A stretch of DNA of 64,000 bases from Bin5 sp965116395 (GTDB lineage Bacteria > Chloroflexota > Anaerolineae > Caldilineales > Caldilineaceae), in contig OZ220684.1 of the NCBI GenBank assembly GCA_965116395.1, forward strand, positions 2,852,001 through 2,916,000. Reading direction: 5' to 3'. Shown here piece after piece: positions 44,110 to 52,762 of the stretch (positions are counted from its first letter, which is position 1; every line of letters starts with the position of its first letter). The position numbers and the translations under genes were made by a program. The notes below the pieces were generated by a model. The model saw only the letters and a program-made list of their open reading frames with translations. It was not told the origin of the DNA and did not search any database.

Positions 44110-45375
44110 ATGACCGCCAATCCCTCCACCCAGGCCCCAGTCGGCTATACCGACCTGCTCCGCCACAACCGCAACTTCCGCTATCTCTGGTTCGGCCAGA
44201 TCGTCAGCCTCCTCGGCGACTGGTTCAACCTCGTCGCCTCCGCCGCGCTTGTCGGAATGTTGACCCAGTCTGGCTTGGCTGTCGGCTCTCTCTTCGTCGT
44301 ACGTATGCTCGCGCCATTTCTCATCAGCCCCGTCGCCGGCGTCGTAGCCGACCGCTATAACCGCAAACACATCCTCATCGCCACCGACGTCGTCCGCGCA
44401 GCTGTCGTCCTCGCCTTTCTGCTCGTTCGCGATGCCGGCGACGTATGGCTACTCTACGCCCTGACTGCCGCCCAGTTTTGCGTGAGCGGATTCTTCTATC
44501 CCGCACGGAATTCCATCCTGCCCGCGCTGGCAAGAGAGGGAGAACTGGGCGCGATGAACGCCGTAAGCGCCGCCACCTGGTCCACCATGCTTGCCCTCGG
44601 CGCCGCGCTCGGTGGGCTCGTGGCCGGCGCCTGGGGAATCTACCCAGCCTTCCTGCTCGACACCCTCACCTTCCTGCTCTCTGCCGCGCTCCTGATGCAG
44701 ATCCGGATGCCCGCCGCGCCCGCAACCCCTGCCACCGACAAGACCATCGCTGCCGGCCTGCGCCAGTACATCGATGGCCTCAAGTACCTGTACCAACATC
44801 CCAACATCCTCTTTATCGCTTCCCAGAAAGCGCTGAACTCCCTTTGCCTTACCGCTGGCTCCCAGGTGGTCATGGTCGCCATCTCCCAGCGGGTCTTTAC
44901 CGTCGGCCAGGGCGGCGGTATCAGCCTGGGACTGATGTTTGGTCTGGTCGGAGTTGGAACCGGCATCGGGCCGATCCTCGCCCGTAAGTTGACAGGGGAC
45001 GACGGCCCAACACTGAGAAAGGCGATAATTGTCGGTTTCCTGCTCAGCGTCCTGGGGTCGGCAGCCACCGCGCCGCTCCTGAGCCTGCCAGCAGTGCTGC
45101 TGGCGACAGTCGTGCGCGGTGTCGGCGGAGGAATCGTCTGGGTCTTCTCCACCCAGCTGCTACTGCAAAATGTGTCCCGACGCGTGCATGGAAGGGTGTT
45201 CGCCACCGAGTTCATGTTCTTCTACTTCGCCAGCGCACTCGCATCCAGCGTTGTCGGCACCGCGCTCGACAGCAGCCTCAGCATCTCGGCAATCATCTGG
45301 TCGATGACAGCGCTGACCCTCATTCCAATGACGTTGTGGACGCTATCTGTAGTACGGTCAAATCAGAAAGTATGA
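44110..45375 (+). CDS. MFS transporter, tandem copy 2
   Basis: The 421-residue paralogue is aligned with copy 1 over its whole length (FLWFGQ becomes YLWFGQIVSLLGDWF; motif A GVVADRYNRKH kept). It is one codon shorter at the C-terminus. Differences cluster in helices 5-8 (GLVAGAWGIYPAFLLDTL; KALNSLCLTAGSQVVM), which form part of the transport path, so substrate choice may differ. The 86-nt gap upstream holds AT-rich sequence that could be a promoter. Confidence 0.88.
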   Translation: MTANPSTQAPVGYTDLLRHNRNFRYLWFGQIVSLLGDWFNLVASAALVGMLTQSGLAVGSLFVVRMLAPFLISPVAGVVADRYNRKHILIATDVVRAAVVLAFLLVRDAGDVWLLYALTAAQFCVSGFFYPARNSILPALAREGELGAMNAVSAATWSTMLALGAALGGLVAGAWGIYPAFLLDTLTFLLSAALLMQIRMPAAPATPATDKTIAAGLRQYIDGLKYLYQHPNILFIASQKALNSLCLTAGSQVVMVAISQRVFTVGQGGGISLGLMFGLVGVGTGIGPILARKLTGDDGPTLRKAIIVGFLLSVLGSAATAPLLSLPAVLLATVVRGVGGGIVWVFSTQLLLQNVSRRVHGRVFATEFMFFYFASALASSVVGTALDSSLSISAIIWSMTALTLIPMTLWTLSVVRSNQKV

Positions 45376-45464
45376 TAAAGTTGCGGCTCCCTGTTGGAGT
45401 CTGGTACCGTATGTTGCTCTGGACAAGCTAAGTTAATGTTCATCATCCACTGAAACTAAACCAC

Positions 45465-46733
45465 ATGACCGCAGATCCCACCACCGAAACCGCCGTCAGC
45501 TATACGGAGCTGCTCAGCAACAACCGCAACTTCCGCTATCTCTGGTTAGGCCAGATCGTCAGCCTCCTGGGCGACTGGTTCAACCTGGTCGCCTCCGCCG
45601 CGCTCATCGGCCTGCTGACCCAGTCCGGGCTGGCCGTCGGTTCCCTCTTCGTCGTGCGCATGCTCGCGCCATTTCTCGTCAGCCCTATCGCCGGCGTCGC
45701 CGCCGACCGCTACAACCGTAAATACCTCCTGATCGGAGCCGACCTCGTCCGCGCAGCTGTCGTCCTCGCCTTCCTCCTCGTCCGCGATGCCGGCGACGTC
45801 TGGCTTCTCTACACCCTCACAGGAGTGCAAATGGCCATGAGCGGATTCTTCGATCCCGCCCATACCGCCATCCTGCCCGACATCGCCAAACCCCGCGAAC
45901 TCGGCGCCGTCAACGCGCTCAGCTCCGCCACCTGGTCCGTAATGCTCGCCCTCGGCGCCGCCCTGGGCGGCCTCTTTTCCGGTACCTTCGGCATGTACCC
46001 CGCCTTCGTCCTCGACACCTTCACCTTCCTGCTCTCGGCCGCGCTGCTCATGCAAATCCGCATGCCCGCCAAGCTCGCATCCGCCGCCGCCGACAAAACC
46101 GTCGCCGCCGCCGTGGGTCAGTACCTCCGCGGCCTCCGCTATCTGCGCGCCCATAAGGACGTCCTTGTCGTTGCCCTGCAGAAAGCGACCATGGCCCTCT
46201 TCTTTGCAACCGCCTTCCAGGTCCTCCAGGTCGCCATCGCCCAGCAGGTCTTTACCGTCGGCCAGGGCGGCGGCACCAGCCTTGGACTGATGTTCGGCCT
46301 CACCGGCGTAGGCTCTGGCCTCGGCCCCATCCTGGCCCGCAAACTGACCGGCGACGATCCCCAATCTCTGAAGGAGGCGATCGCATACGGCTATCTCATC
46401 GCAATCGCCGGCATCATGGTGACCGCTCCCCTCTTGAGCCTGGAAACCGTGCTTCTGGGCTCCCTTGTGCGCTCTATCGGCAGCGGTGTCATCTGGGTCT
46501 TCTCAACCCACCTGCTCCTGCAAATGGTCCCCGACGAAGTCCGCGGCCGCGTCTTCGCCAGCGACTTCATGTTCTTCTACCTCGGCAGCGCCCTCGCCTC
46601 CAGCCTCGTCGGCGCCGCCCTCGACACCAGCCTCACCATCCCCAACATCATCTGGACCATGGCCGCCATCAGCGTCGTCCCCACCGTCCTCTGGACCGTG
46701 TGGGTGATGAAAGGAAGGCGCGAGACGGTTTGA
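45465..46733 (+). CDS. MFS transporter, tandem copy 3
   Basis: The 422-residue paralogue shares the same framework, but motif A reads GVAADRYNRKY and helices 7-8 differ most (DVLVVALQKATMALFFATAF). It also has FFDPAHTAILPDIAKPREL where copies 1 and 2 have FFYPAR. All twelve helices and the start/stop pattern are intact, so no copy is degenerate. Confidence 0.88.
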   Translation: MTADPTTETAVSYTELLSNNRNFRYLWLGQIVSLLGDWFNLVASAALIGLLTQSGLAVGSLFVVRMLAPFLVSPIAGVAADRYNRKYLLIGADLVRAAVVLAFLLVRDAGDVWLLYTLTGVQMAMSGFFDPAHTAILPDIAKPRELGAVNALSSATWSVMLALGAALGGLFSGTFGMYPAFVLDTFTFLLSAALLMQIRMPAKLASAAADKTVAAAVGQYLRGLRYLRAHKDVLVVALQKATMALFFATAFQVLQVAIAQQVFTVGQGGGTSLGLMFGLTGVGSGLGPILARKLTGDDPQSLKEAIAYGYLIAIAGIMVTAPLLSLETVLLGSLVRSIGSGVIWVFSTHLLLQMVPDEVRGRVFASDFMFFYLGSALASSLVGAALDTSLTIPNIIWTMAAISVVPTVLWTVWVMKGRRETV

Positions 46734-46836
46734 GCGTGGTCTCAAAGACGGGTAAACTGGAGCTCAGTTCGACGTAATTTGTGGACCATAGTGAAAAGTT
46801 CTCGCAATGTGCTTAAGAAGCAGCGCACAGATAGTC

Positions 46837-47049
46837 ATGTTACAAAAGGTTGTAACAACAATTGATGAACAGGGTAAGGCGCGACTGCTGGAACCAATCC
46901 AACTGCCGGTACCACGGCGCGCATTTGTTACGATACTTCCCAGTGAATCAGATATTTCGGACTCTGCACTGCTGAGCGAAGCCGCGTTTGCAGAAGACTG
47001 GAATCGTCCCGAGGAGGAAGCGGCATGGTCACACCTGCAGCGCGTGTAG
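46837..47049 (+). CDS. Small antitoxin-like protein
   Basis: The 70-residue protein (MLQKVVTTIDEQGKARLLEP, then RRAFVTILP, then FAEDWNRPEEEAAWSHLQ) looks like the short antitoxin-type proteins that precede MazF/PemK toxins. An in-frame ATG at 46807 is possible but 46837 fits the family better. The remnant of the toxin begins inside its 3' end at 47025, preceded by GAGGAGGAAG, so the pair once was coupled. Confidence 0.55.
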   Translation: MLQKVVTTIDEQGKARLLEPIQLPVPRRAFVTILPSESDISDSALLSEAAFAEDWNRPEEEAAWSHLQRV

Positions 47050-47129
47050 CCGTCTTAATGTCCTTCCCACTTCCTGGAGCGTCGAGGCGAAGGTGTGGGC
47101 ATCATTCTGGACGAAAGCACAGCCTTTAG
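47025..47129 (+). pseudogene. MazF/PemK-type toxin remnant
   Basis: A 34-codon frame with a perfect ribosome site (GGAGGAAGCGGCATG) reads MVTPAARVAVLMSFPLPG, comparable to the usual N-terminal strand GEVVLVPFPFSD of PemK/MazF toxins. It then loses similarity and stops. Everything after the first strand is gone. Confidence 0.4.
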
Positions 47130-47232
47130 CGGTAAAGCGCCCGTCTATGAACAGATCGACGAAACCCTGCACCTCACCATCTTCGCCGCCAAATCCTTAC
47201 AACCGGAGCGAGAACTGCAACCCCCTTGCTAG
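47059..47232 (+). pseudogene. Fragment resembling the C-terminus of an AlbA_2/HATPase_c_4 protein
   Basis: In a second frame, overlapping the toxin remnant, the sequence reads HFLERRGEGVGIILDES, then SGKAPVYEQ, then LHLTIFAAKS. This is like the C-terminal ATP-binding part of AlbA_2-type (Schlafen-like) DNA-binding proteins. There is no start and the rest of the gene is missing. It suggests a recombination junction between two mobile or accessory genes just before the enolase array. Confidence 0.4.
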
Positions 47233-47310
47233 GCATATCACCGACGACATCCAGCACCAACCCTACCAACCCGCGCCGCACTCACTGACCACAAACCACT
47301 GGAGTTCGCC

Positions 47311-48447
47311 ATGAAAATCACCGACGTCAAACTCCACACCCTCCAACACCCAACCCTCACCCAGAGCCGCCACCGCCTTGTCCAAGTGCCCGGCCTGCGC
47401 CGCATCCAATACACGCATGCCGGCCGCCCCATCGACACGCCCATGCAATCGCATATCCTTGAAGTCGAAACCGACGAAGGCATCACCGGCCGCATCGCCC
47501 CTACCTCCATCAACAAATATCAGCTGGAAATCCTCAAGACCCACGCCATCGGCGAAAGCCCCTTCGCCCGCGAACGGCTCTTCCAGATGCTGCACAAAGG
47601 AACCCGCTGGGTCTACCAGGAGCCCGGCTGGTTCGGCGAATTCGACAACTGCCTCTGGGACATCTTCGGCAAGACCGCCGGGCTTCCCGTCTACGACCTG
47701 ATCGGCCGCGTGCGCGACCGCCTGCCCGTCTACCTCACCGCCGGCGACATGGAGCTGCAGGGCTACCTCGATCATATCGAAGACGGCCGCGCTTTCGGCG
47801 TCAACGCCTACAAACTGCACACCTACAAGGGCGGCAAGGCCGACATCCCCATCCTCACCGCTGTGCGCAAAGCCGTCGGCGATGACTATGACCTGCTCAA
47901 CGATCCCGTCTGCTCATACAACCTGCGCGAAGCCATCGAAGTGGGCCGGGCCATGGAAGAGCTCGACTACATCTGGCTCGAAGAGCCCATGCACGAGCAG
48001 AAGATGAACCAGTACCAGGAGCTCTGCCGCACGCTCACCATTCCCATCATGGCCACCGAGCGCCTCATGCACGACATGGACATCACCGCCCAGTGGCTCA
48101 TCCAGGGCGCCACCGACCGCCTGCGCGTGCGCGCGACTTTCGGCCTCACACAGGCTTTGAAACTGGCCCACTTTGCCGAACTGCACGGCGCCAACATCGA
48201 ACTCAACGGGCCGGGCGGAAATTACGGGCTCGTCCATGCCCATGCCGGCTGCTGCATCGACAACACCGACTTTTACGAGCTGCTCGGCCCGGCCACCCCC
48301 CAGCGCCTGCGCGCCGAAGGCGAAGAATGGGGCCTGCTCAACGCCCCCCTCATCGAAGACGGCCACATCGCACCCCCCGACGGCCCCGGCTGGGGCGCAG
48401 TCTGGGACGAAGACCGCATCCGCTCACTCACCGTCGCCACCGACTGA
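47311..48447 (+). CDS. Enolase-superfamily enzyme, tandem copy 1 of 4
   Basis: The 378-residue enzyme has capping and barrel domains. Active-site candidates are Lys168-x-His170 (YKLHTYKGG), Asp198 (LLNDPV), Glu224/225 (WLEEPM) and Glu250 (IMATE); a C-terminal HAHAGCCIDNTDF segment could supply the acid/base on the other face. The Lys-x-His arrangement is less common than Lys-x-Lys, so a sugar-acid dehydratase or epimerase of unfamiliar specificity is likely. Its upstream region differs from the other copies and includes toxin and AlbA_2 remnants. GGAG lies 8 nt before the ATG (ACTGGAGTTCGCC). Confidence 0.87.
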   Translation: MKITDVKLHTLQHPTLTQSRHRLVQVPGLRRIQYTHAGRPIDTPMQSHILEVETDEGITGRIAPTSINKYQLEILKTHAIGESPFARERLFQMLHKGTRWVYQEPGWFGEFDNCLWDIFGKTAGLPVYDLIGRVRDRLPVYLTAGDMELQGYLDHIEDGRAFGVNAYKLHTYKGGKADIPILTAVRKAVGDDYDLLNDPVCSYNLREAIEVGRAMEELDYIWLEEPMHEQKMNQYQELCRTLTIPIMATERLMHDMDITAQWLIQGATDRLRVRATFGLTQALKLAHFAELHGANIELNGPGGNYGLVHAHAGCCIDNTDFYELLGPATPQRLRAEGEEWGLLNAPLIEDGHIAPPDGPGWGAVWDEDRIRSLTVATD

Positions 48448-48628
48448 CAAGGGGAACGCCTGGCAATAGATCCCCTACACGCGGCTTCGGGCTGGGCCAT
48501 TCAAGAAGCCAAGTTCACGGGTCTGGATTTCGGCGGACGCCAAGTACACCAACCTGTTCACAACCGCCGCGTACCTCCGCCGCAGTCCACTAAAAACTAA
48601 AAACTAACGACTAAAAACTGCCCTTAAC

Positions 48629-49765
48629 ATGGAAATCACCGACGTCAAACTCCACACCCTCCAACACCCAACCCTCACCCAGATCCGCTTCCGCTTCAAA
48701 CAGGTTCCCGGCCTGCGTCGCATCCAGTACACCCATACCCGCCGGCCCACCGAAACACCCATGAAGATGCAAATCCTCGAAGTCGAAACCGACGAAGGCA
48801 TCACCGGCCGCGTCGCCCCCACCTCCATCAACAAATATCAGCTGGAGATCCTCAAGACCCACGCCATCGGCGAAAGCCCCTTCGCCCGCGAACGGCTCTT
48901 CCAGATGCTGCACAAGGGCACCCGCTGGGTCTACCAGAACCCCGGCTGGTTCGGCGAGTTCGACAACTGTCTCTGGGACATCGCCGGCAAAGCCGCCGGT
49001 CTGCCCGTCCACGCCCTGATCGGCCGCGTGCGTGACCGCCTGCCCGTCTACCTCACCGCCCCCGAAATGGAGTTGCAGGGCTACCTCGATCACATCGAGG
49101 GCGGCCGCACTTTCGGCGTCAACGCCTACAAACTGCACACCTTCAAGGGCGGCAAGGCCGACATCCCCCTGCTCACCGCAGTGCGCAAAGCCGTTGGCGA
49201 TGACTATGACCTGCTCAACGATCCCGTCTGCTCATACACCCTGCGCGAAGCCATCGAAGTGGGCAGGGCCATGGAAGAGCTCGACTACATCTGGCTCGAA
49301 GAGCCGATGCACGAGCAGAAAATGAACCAGTACCAGGAGCTGTGCCGCACGCTCACCATCCCCATCATGGCCACCGAGATGCTCTGCCACGACATGGACC
49401 TCACCGCCCAGTGGCTCATCCAGGGTGCCACCGACCGCCTGCGTGTACGGACCACCCTCGGCCTGACCCAAGTACTCAAGCTGGCCCATTTCGCCGAGCT
49501 GCACGGCGCCAACGTGGAACCGCACGGGCAGGGCGGCCTCTACGGGCTCATTCATGCCCATGCCGTCTGCTGCATCGACAACACTGACTTCTACGAGCTC
49601 CACGGCCAGGCCGCCCCCCGGCGCCTGCGTTCCGAAGGGGAAGAATGGGGCCTGCTCAACGCCCCCCTCATCGAAGACGGCCACATCGCGCCCCCCGACG
49701 CCCCCGGCTGGGGCGCAGTATGGGACGAAGACCGCATCCGCTCGCTCACTGTGGCCACCGACTGA
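48629..49765 (+). CDS. Enolase-superfamily enzyme, tandem copy 2 of 4
   Basis: The 378-residue paralogue starts 1318 bp after copy 1. All metal-ligand positions are kept. It differs from copy 1 mainly in the capping-domain loop (residues 16-24, LTQIRFRFK against LTQSRHRLV; 37-48) and late in the barrel (EPHGQGGLYGL, HAHAVCC, and MATEMLCHD). These regions line the active site in the superfamily, so its substrate may differ. The upstream 181-nt spacer is a copy of the spacer that follows it. Confidence 0.87.
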   Translation: MEITDVKLHTLQHPTLTQIRFRFKQVPGLRRIQYTHTRRPTETPMKMQILEVETDEGITGRVAPTSINKYQLEILKTHAIGESPFARERLFQMLHKGTRWVYQNPGWFGEFDNCLWDIAGKAAGLPVHALIGRVRDRLPVYLTAPEMELQGYLDHIEGGRTFGVNAYKLHTFKGGKADIPLLTAVRKAVGDDYDLLNDPVCSYTLREAIEVGRAMEELDYIWLEEPMHEQKMNQYQELCRTLTIPIMATEMLCHDMDLTAQWLIQGATDRLRVRTTLGLTQVLKLAHFAELHGANVEPHGQGGLYGLIHAHAVCCIDNTDFYELHGQAAPRRLRSEGEEWGLLNAPLIEDGHIAPPDAPGWGAVWDEDRIRSLTVATD

Positions 49766-49947
49766 AAGATGTGAACACCGGGCTTAAGAGCGCCTCAACG
49801 CGGCTTCGGACCTGGCCATACAAGAAGCCAAGATCACGGGTCTGGATTTCGGCGGACGCCAAGTGCACCAACCTGTTCACAACCGCCGCGTAAGTACGTG
49901 GCCGTTCACTAAGAACCAAAAACTAACCACCAAAAACTGCCCTCAAA

Positions 49948-51084
49948 ATGAAAATCACCGACGTCAAACTCCACACCCTCCAACACCCAACCCTGCCTCC
50001 AAGAGCCCACCGCCTCATCCAAGTGCCCGGCCTGCGCCGCATCCAGTACACGCATACCCGCCGCACCGTCGACACAACCATGCAGTCACATATCCTCGAA
50101 GTCGAAACCGACGAAGGCATCACCGGCCGCATTGCCCCCACCACCATCGACAAATTTCAACTCGACATCCTCAAGACGCACGCCATCGGCGAAAGTCCCT
50201 TCGCCCGCGAACGGCTCTTCCAGATGCTGCACAAAGGCACCCGCTGGGTCTACCAGAACCCCGGCTGGTTCGGCGAATTCGACAACTGCCTCTGGGACAT
50301 CGCCGGCAAGGCCGCCGGCCTGCCCGTCTACGCCCTCATCGGCCGCGTGCGCGACCGCCTGCCCGTCTACCTCACCGCCGGCGACATGGAGCTGCAGGGC
50401 TACCTCGACCACATTGACGACGGCCGCGCCTTCGGCGTCAACGCCTACAAACTGCACACCTACAAGGGCGGCAAAGCCGACATCCCCATCCTCACCGCCG
50501 TGCGCAAAGCCGTCGGCGATGATTACGACCTGCTCAACGATCCCGTCTGCTCATACAACCTGCGCGAAGCCATCGAAGTGGGCCGGGCCATGGAAGAGCT
50601 CGACTACATCTGGCTCGAAGAGCCCATGCACGAGCAGAAAATGAACCAGTACCAGGAGCTCTGCCGCACGCTCACCATCCCCATCATGGCCACCGAGCGC
50701 CTCATGCACGACATGGACCTCACCGCCCAGTGGCTCATCCAGGGCGCCACCGACCGTCTGCGCGCCCGCGCCTCCTATGGCCTCACCCAGGTCCTCAAGC
50801 TCGCCCACTTCGCCGAGCTCCACGGCGCAAACGTCGAGCTCAACGGGCCGGGCGGATGCTACGGGCTCGTCCACGCACATGCCGGCTGCTGCATCGACAA
50901 CACCGACTTCTACGAGCTGCAAGGACCGGCCACCCCCCAGCGCCTGCGTTCCGAAGGCGAGGAATGGGGCCTGCTCAACGCCCCCCTCATCGAAGAGGGC
51001 CACATCGCACCCCCCGACGGCCCCGGCTGGGGCGCAGTCTGGGACGAAGACCACATCCGCTCGCTCACCGTCGCTATCGACTGA
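49948..51084 (+). CDS. Enolase-superfamily enzyme, tandem copy 3 of 4
   Basis: The 378-residue paralogue starts 1319 bp after copy 2. It is closest to copy 1 in the barrel (YKLHTYKGG, MATERLMHD, ELNGPGGCYGL), but its capping loop reads LPPRAHRLI and THTRRTVDTT. No active-site residue is lost. The mosaic likeness to copies 1 and 2 suggests gene conversion or stepwise duplication. Confidence 0.87.
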   Translation: MKITDVKLHTLQHPTLPPRAHRLIQVPGLRRIQYTHTRRTVDTTMQSHILEVETDEGITGRIAPTTIDKFQLDILKTHAIGESPFARERLFQMLHKGTRWVYQNPGWFGEFDNCLWDIAGKAAGLPVYALIGRVRDRLPVYLTAGDMELQGYLDHIDDGRAFGVNAYKLHTYKGGKADIPILTAVRKAVGDDYDLLNDPVCSYNLREAIEVGRAMEELDYIWLEEPMHEQKMNQYQELCRTLTIPIMATERLMHDMDLTAQWLIQGATDRLRARASYGLTQVLKLAHFAELHGANVELNGPGGCYGLVHAHAGCCIDNTDFYELQGPATPQRLRSEGEEWGLLNAPLIEEGHIAPPDGPGWGAVWDEDHIRSLTVAID

Positions 51085-51266
51085 ACAAGCGAACGCCGGG
51101 CAAAAGATCGCATCCACGCGGTTCCAGACTTGGTCGTACACGACCCCCAAGTCAGGAGTCCAAACTGATGGCGAACCCCAAGTTCACCAACCTGTTCACA
51201 ACCGCCGCGTACCTCCGCCGCAGTTCACTAAAAGCCAAAAACTAACCACCAAAAACTGCCCTCAAA

Positions 51267-52403
51267 ATGAAAATCACCAACGTCAAACTCCACACCCTCC
51301 AACACCCAACCCTCACCCAACCCGATTACCGGCTGAAACAGACTTCCGGCCTGCGCCGCATTCAGTACACGCATACCCCTCTGTCCACCACCACCCCCAT
51401 GCAGATCCAAATCCTCGACGTGGAAACCGACCAGGGCATTACCGGCCGCGTCGCGCCCGCCTCCATCACCAAGGCCCAGCTCGAAATCCTCAAGACGCAC
51501 GCCGTCGGCGAAAGCCCCTTCGCCCGCGAACGGCTCTTCCAGATGCTGCAAAAAGGCACCCGCTGGGTCTACCAGGACCCCGGCTGGTTCGGCGACTTCG
51601 ACAACTGCCTCTGGGACATCATCGGCAAATCCTCCGGCCTGCCCGTCCACGCCCTCATCGGCCGCGTGCGCGCCCGCTTGCCCGTCTATCTCACCGACCA
51701 CGAGCTGACCCCACAGGGCTATCTCGACCACATCGAGCGCGGCCGCGCCTTCGGCGTCAACGCCTACAAGCTGCACACCTACAGGGGCGGCAAAGGCGAC
51801 ATCCCCCTGCTCACAGCAGTGCGCAAAGCCGTGGGCGACAGCTACGACCTGCTCAACGATCCCGTCTGTTCTTACAACCTGCGCGAAGCCATCGAAGTGG
51901 GAACTGCAATGGAGGAGTTGGACTACGTCTGGCTCGAAGAGCCGATGCACGAACAGAAGATGAACCAATACCAGGAACTTTGCCGCACGCTCACCATTCC
52001 CATCATGGCCACCGAACGGCTCTGCCACGACATGGACCTCTCCGCCCAGTGGCTAATCAACGGCGCCACCGACCGCCTGCGCGCAAGGGTAGGCCATGGT
52101 CTCACCCTGGTTCTCAAACTGGCACATTTCGCCGAACTACGCGGCGCCAACGTCGAGCTGCACGGTCCCGGCCACCTCTTCGGGATAGGGCATGCCACTG
52201 CCGGCTGTTGCATCGACAACACCGACTTTTTCGAACTCTTCGCCGCAAACGGTCCCCGCGACCTGCGCACCGACGGTGAAGAGTGGGGTCTCCTCAGCGC
52301 CCCCCTGATCGAAGACGGCCACATCGCACCCCCCGACGGCCCCGGCTGGGGCGCAGTCTGGGACGAAGAGCGCGTGCGCTCACTCACCGTCGCCACCGAC
52401 TGA
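51267..52403 (+). CDS. Enolase-superfamily enzyme, tandem copy 4 of 4 (most divergent)
   Basis: The 378-residue paralogue starts 1319 bp after copy 3. Framework and metal ligands are kept, but it is the most changed: capping loop LTQPDYRLKQ and THTPLSTTT, TYRGGKGD after the Lys-x-His, RVGHGLTLV, and LHGPGHLFGIGHATAGC instead of GLVHAHAGC. The change of His309/His311 context at the end of the barrel makes a different specificity likely. It ends the array; the 182-nt spacer is not repeated after it. Confidence 0.87.
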   Translation: MKITNVKLHTLQHPTLTQPDYRLKQTSGLRRIQYTHTPLSTTTPMQIQILDVETDQGITGRVAPASITKAQLEILKTHAVGESPFARERLFQMLQKGTRWVYQDPGWFGDFDNCLWDIIGKSSGLPVHALIGRVRARLPVYLTDHELTPQGYLDHIERGRAFGVNAYKLHTYRGGKGDIPLLTAVRKAVGDSYDLLNDPVCSYNLREAIEVGTAMEELDYVWLEEPMHEQKMNQYQELCRTLTIPIMATERLCHDMDLSAQWLINGATDRLRARVGHGLTLVLKLAHFAELRGANVELHGPGHLFGIGHATAGCCIDNTDFFELFAANGPRDLRTDGEEWGLLSAPLIEDGHIAPPDGPGWGAVWDEERVRSLTVATD

Positions 52404-52438
52404 ACGGCATAAATACAGATCCCTCAACAATCGAGAGT

Positions 52439-52651
52439 ATGCGACTGAATCCTGCTGAACGACGGGGCAAGTTGGAAAATCTGGACCGCTCGTATGATCT
52501 GCGCTTCTGGCAGACGCAAACGCCCCAGGCGCGTCTTAACGCGACCTGGGATCTGATCGTACACTACGCTAGGGTCAATGGCCTTGACGCTAACCAACGC
52601 CGACTGCAACGATCAGTTGAGAGGTATGGACGCCAGCAAAGGGGAATCTGA
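52439..52651 (+). CDS. Small hypothetical protein, 70 aa
   Basis: The product (MRLNPAERRGKLENLDRSY, then DLRFWQTQTPQARLNATWD, then RLQRSVERYGRQQ) is basic, helical and without membrane segments. I recall similar small proteins beside nucleotidyltransferase-type genes, but no such partner follows here. It starts 35 nt after the last enolase copy with weak GAGAG upstream. Function unknown; it may be an orphaned antitoxin-like gene. Confidence 0.5.
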   Translation: MRLNPAERRGKLENLDRSYDLRFWQTQTPQARLNATWDLIVHYARVNGLDANQRRLQRSVERYGRQQRGI

Positions 52652-52762
52652 TCTGAACCGTGGCCCTGCATGGTGGACACTGCAGGGACACGGATGGTAG
52701 CGAACTGGCAACTGCGGCCGACCTTCTAACCGCTCACATAGCGCAGTGACAGCCTACTTAAC

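Noticed and set aside
50777..52279. 500-codon plus-strand frame spanning enolase copies 3 and 4
   Set aside because: It crosses the intergenic spacer and two real genes in another frame; its composition is that of a shadow.
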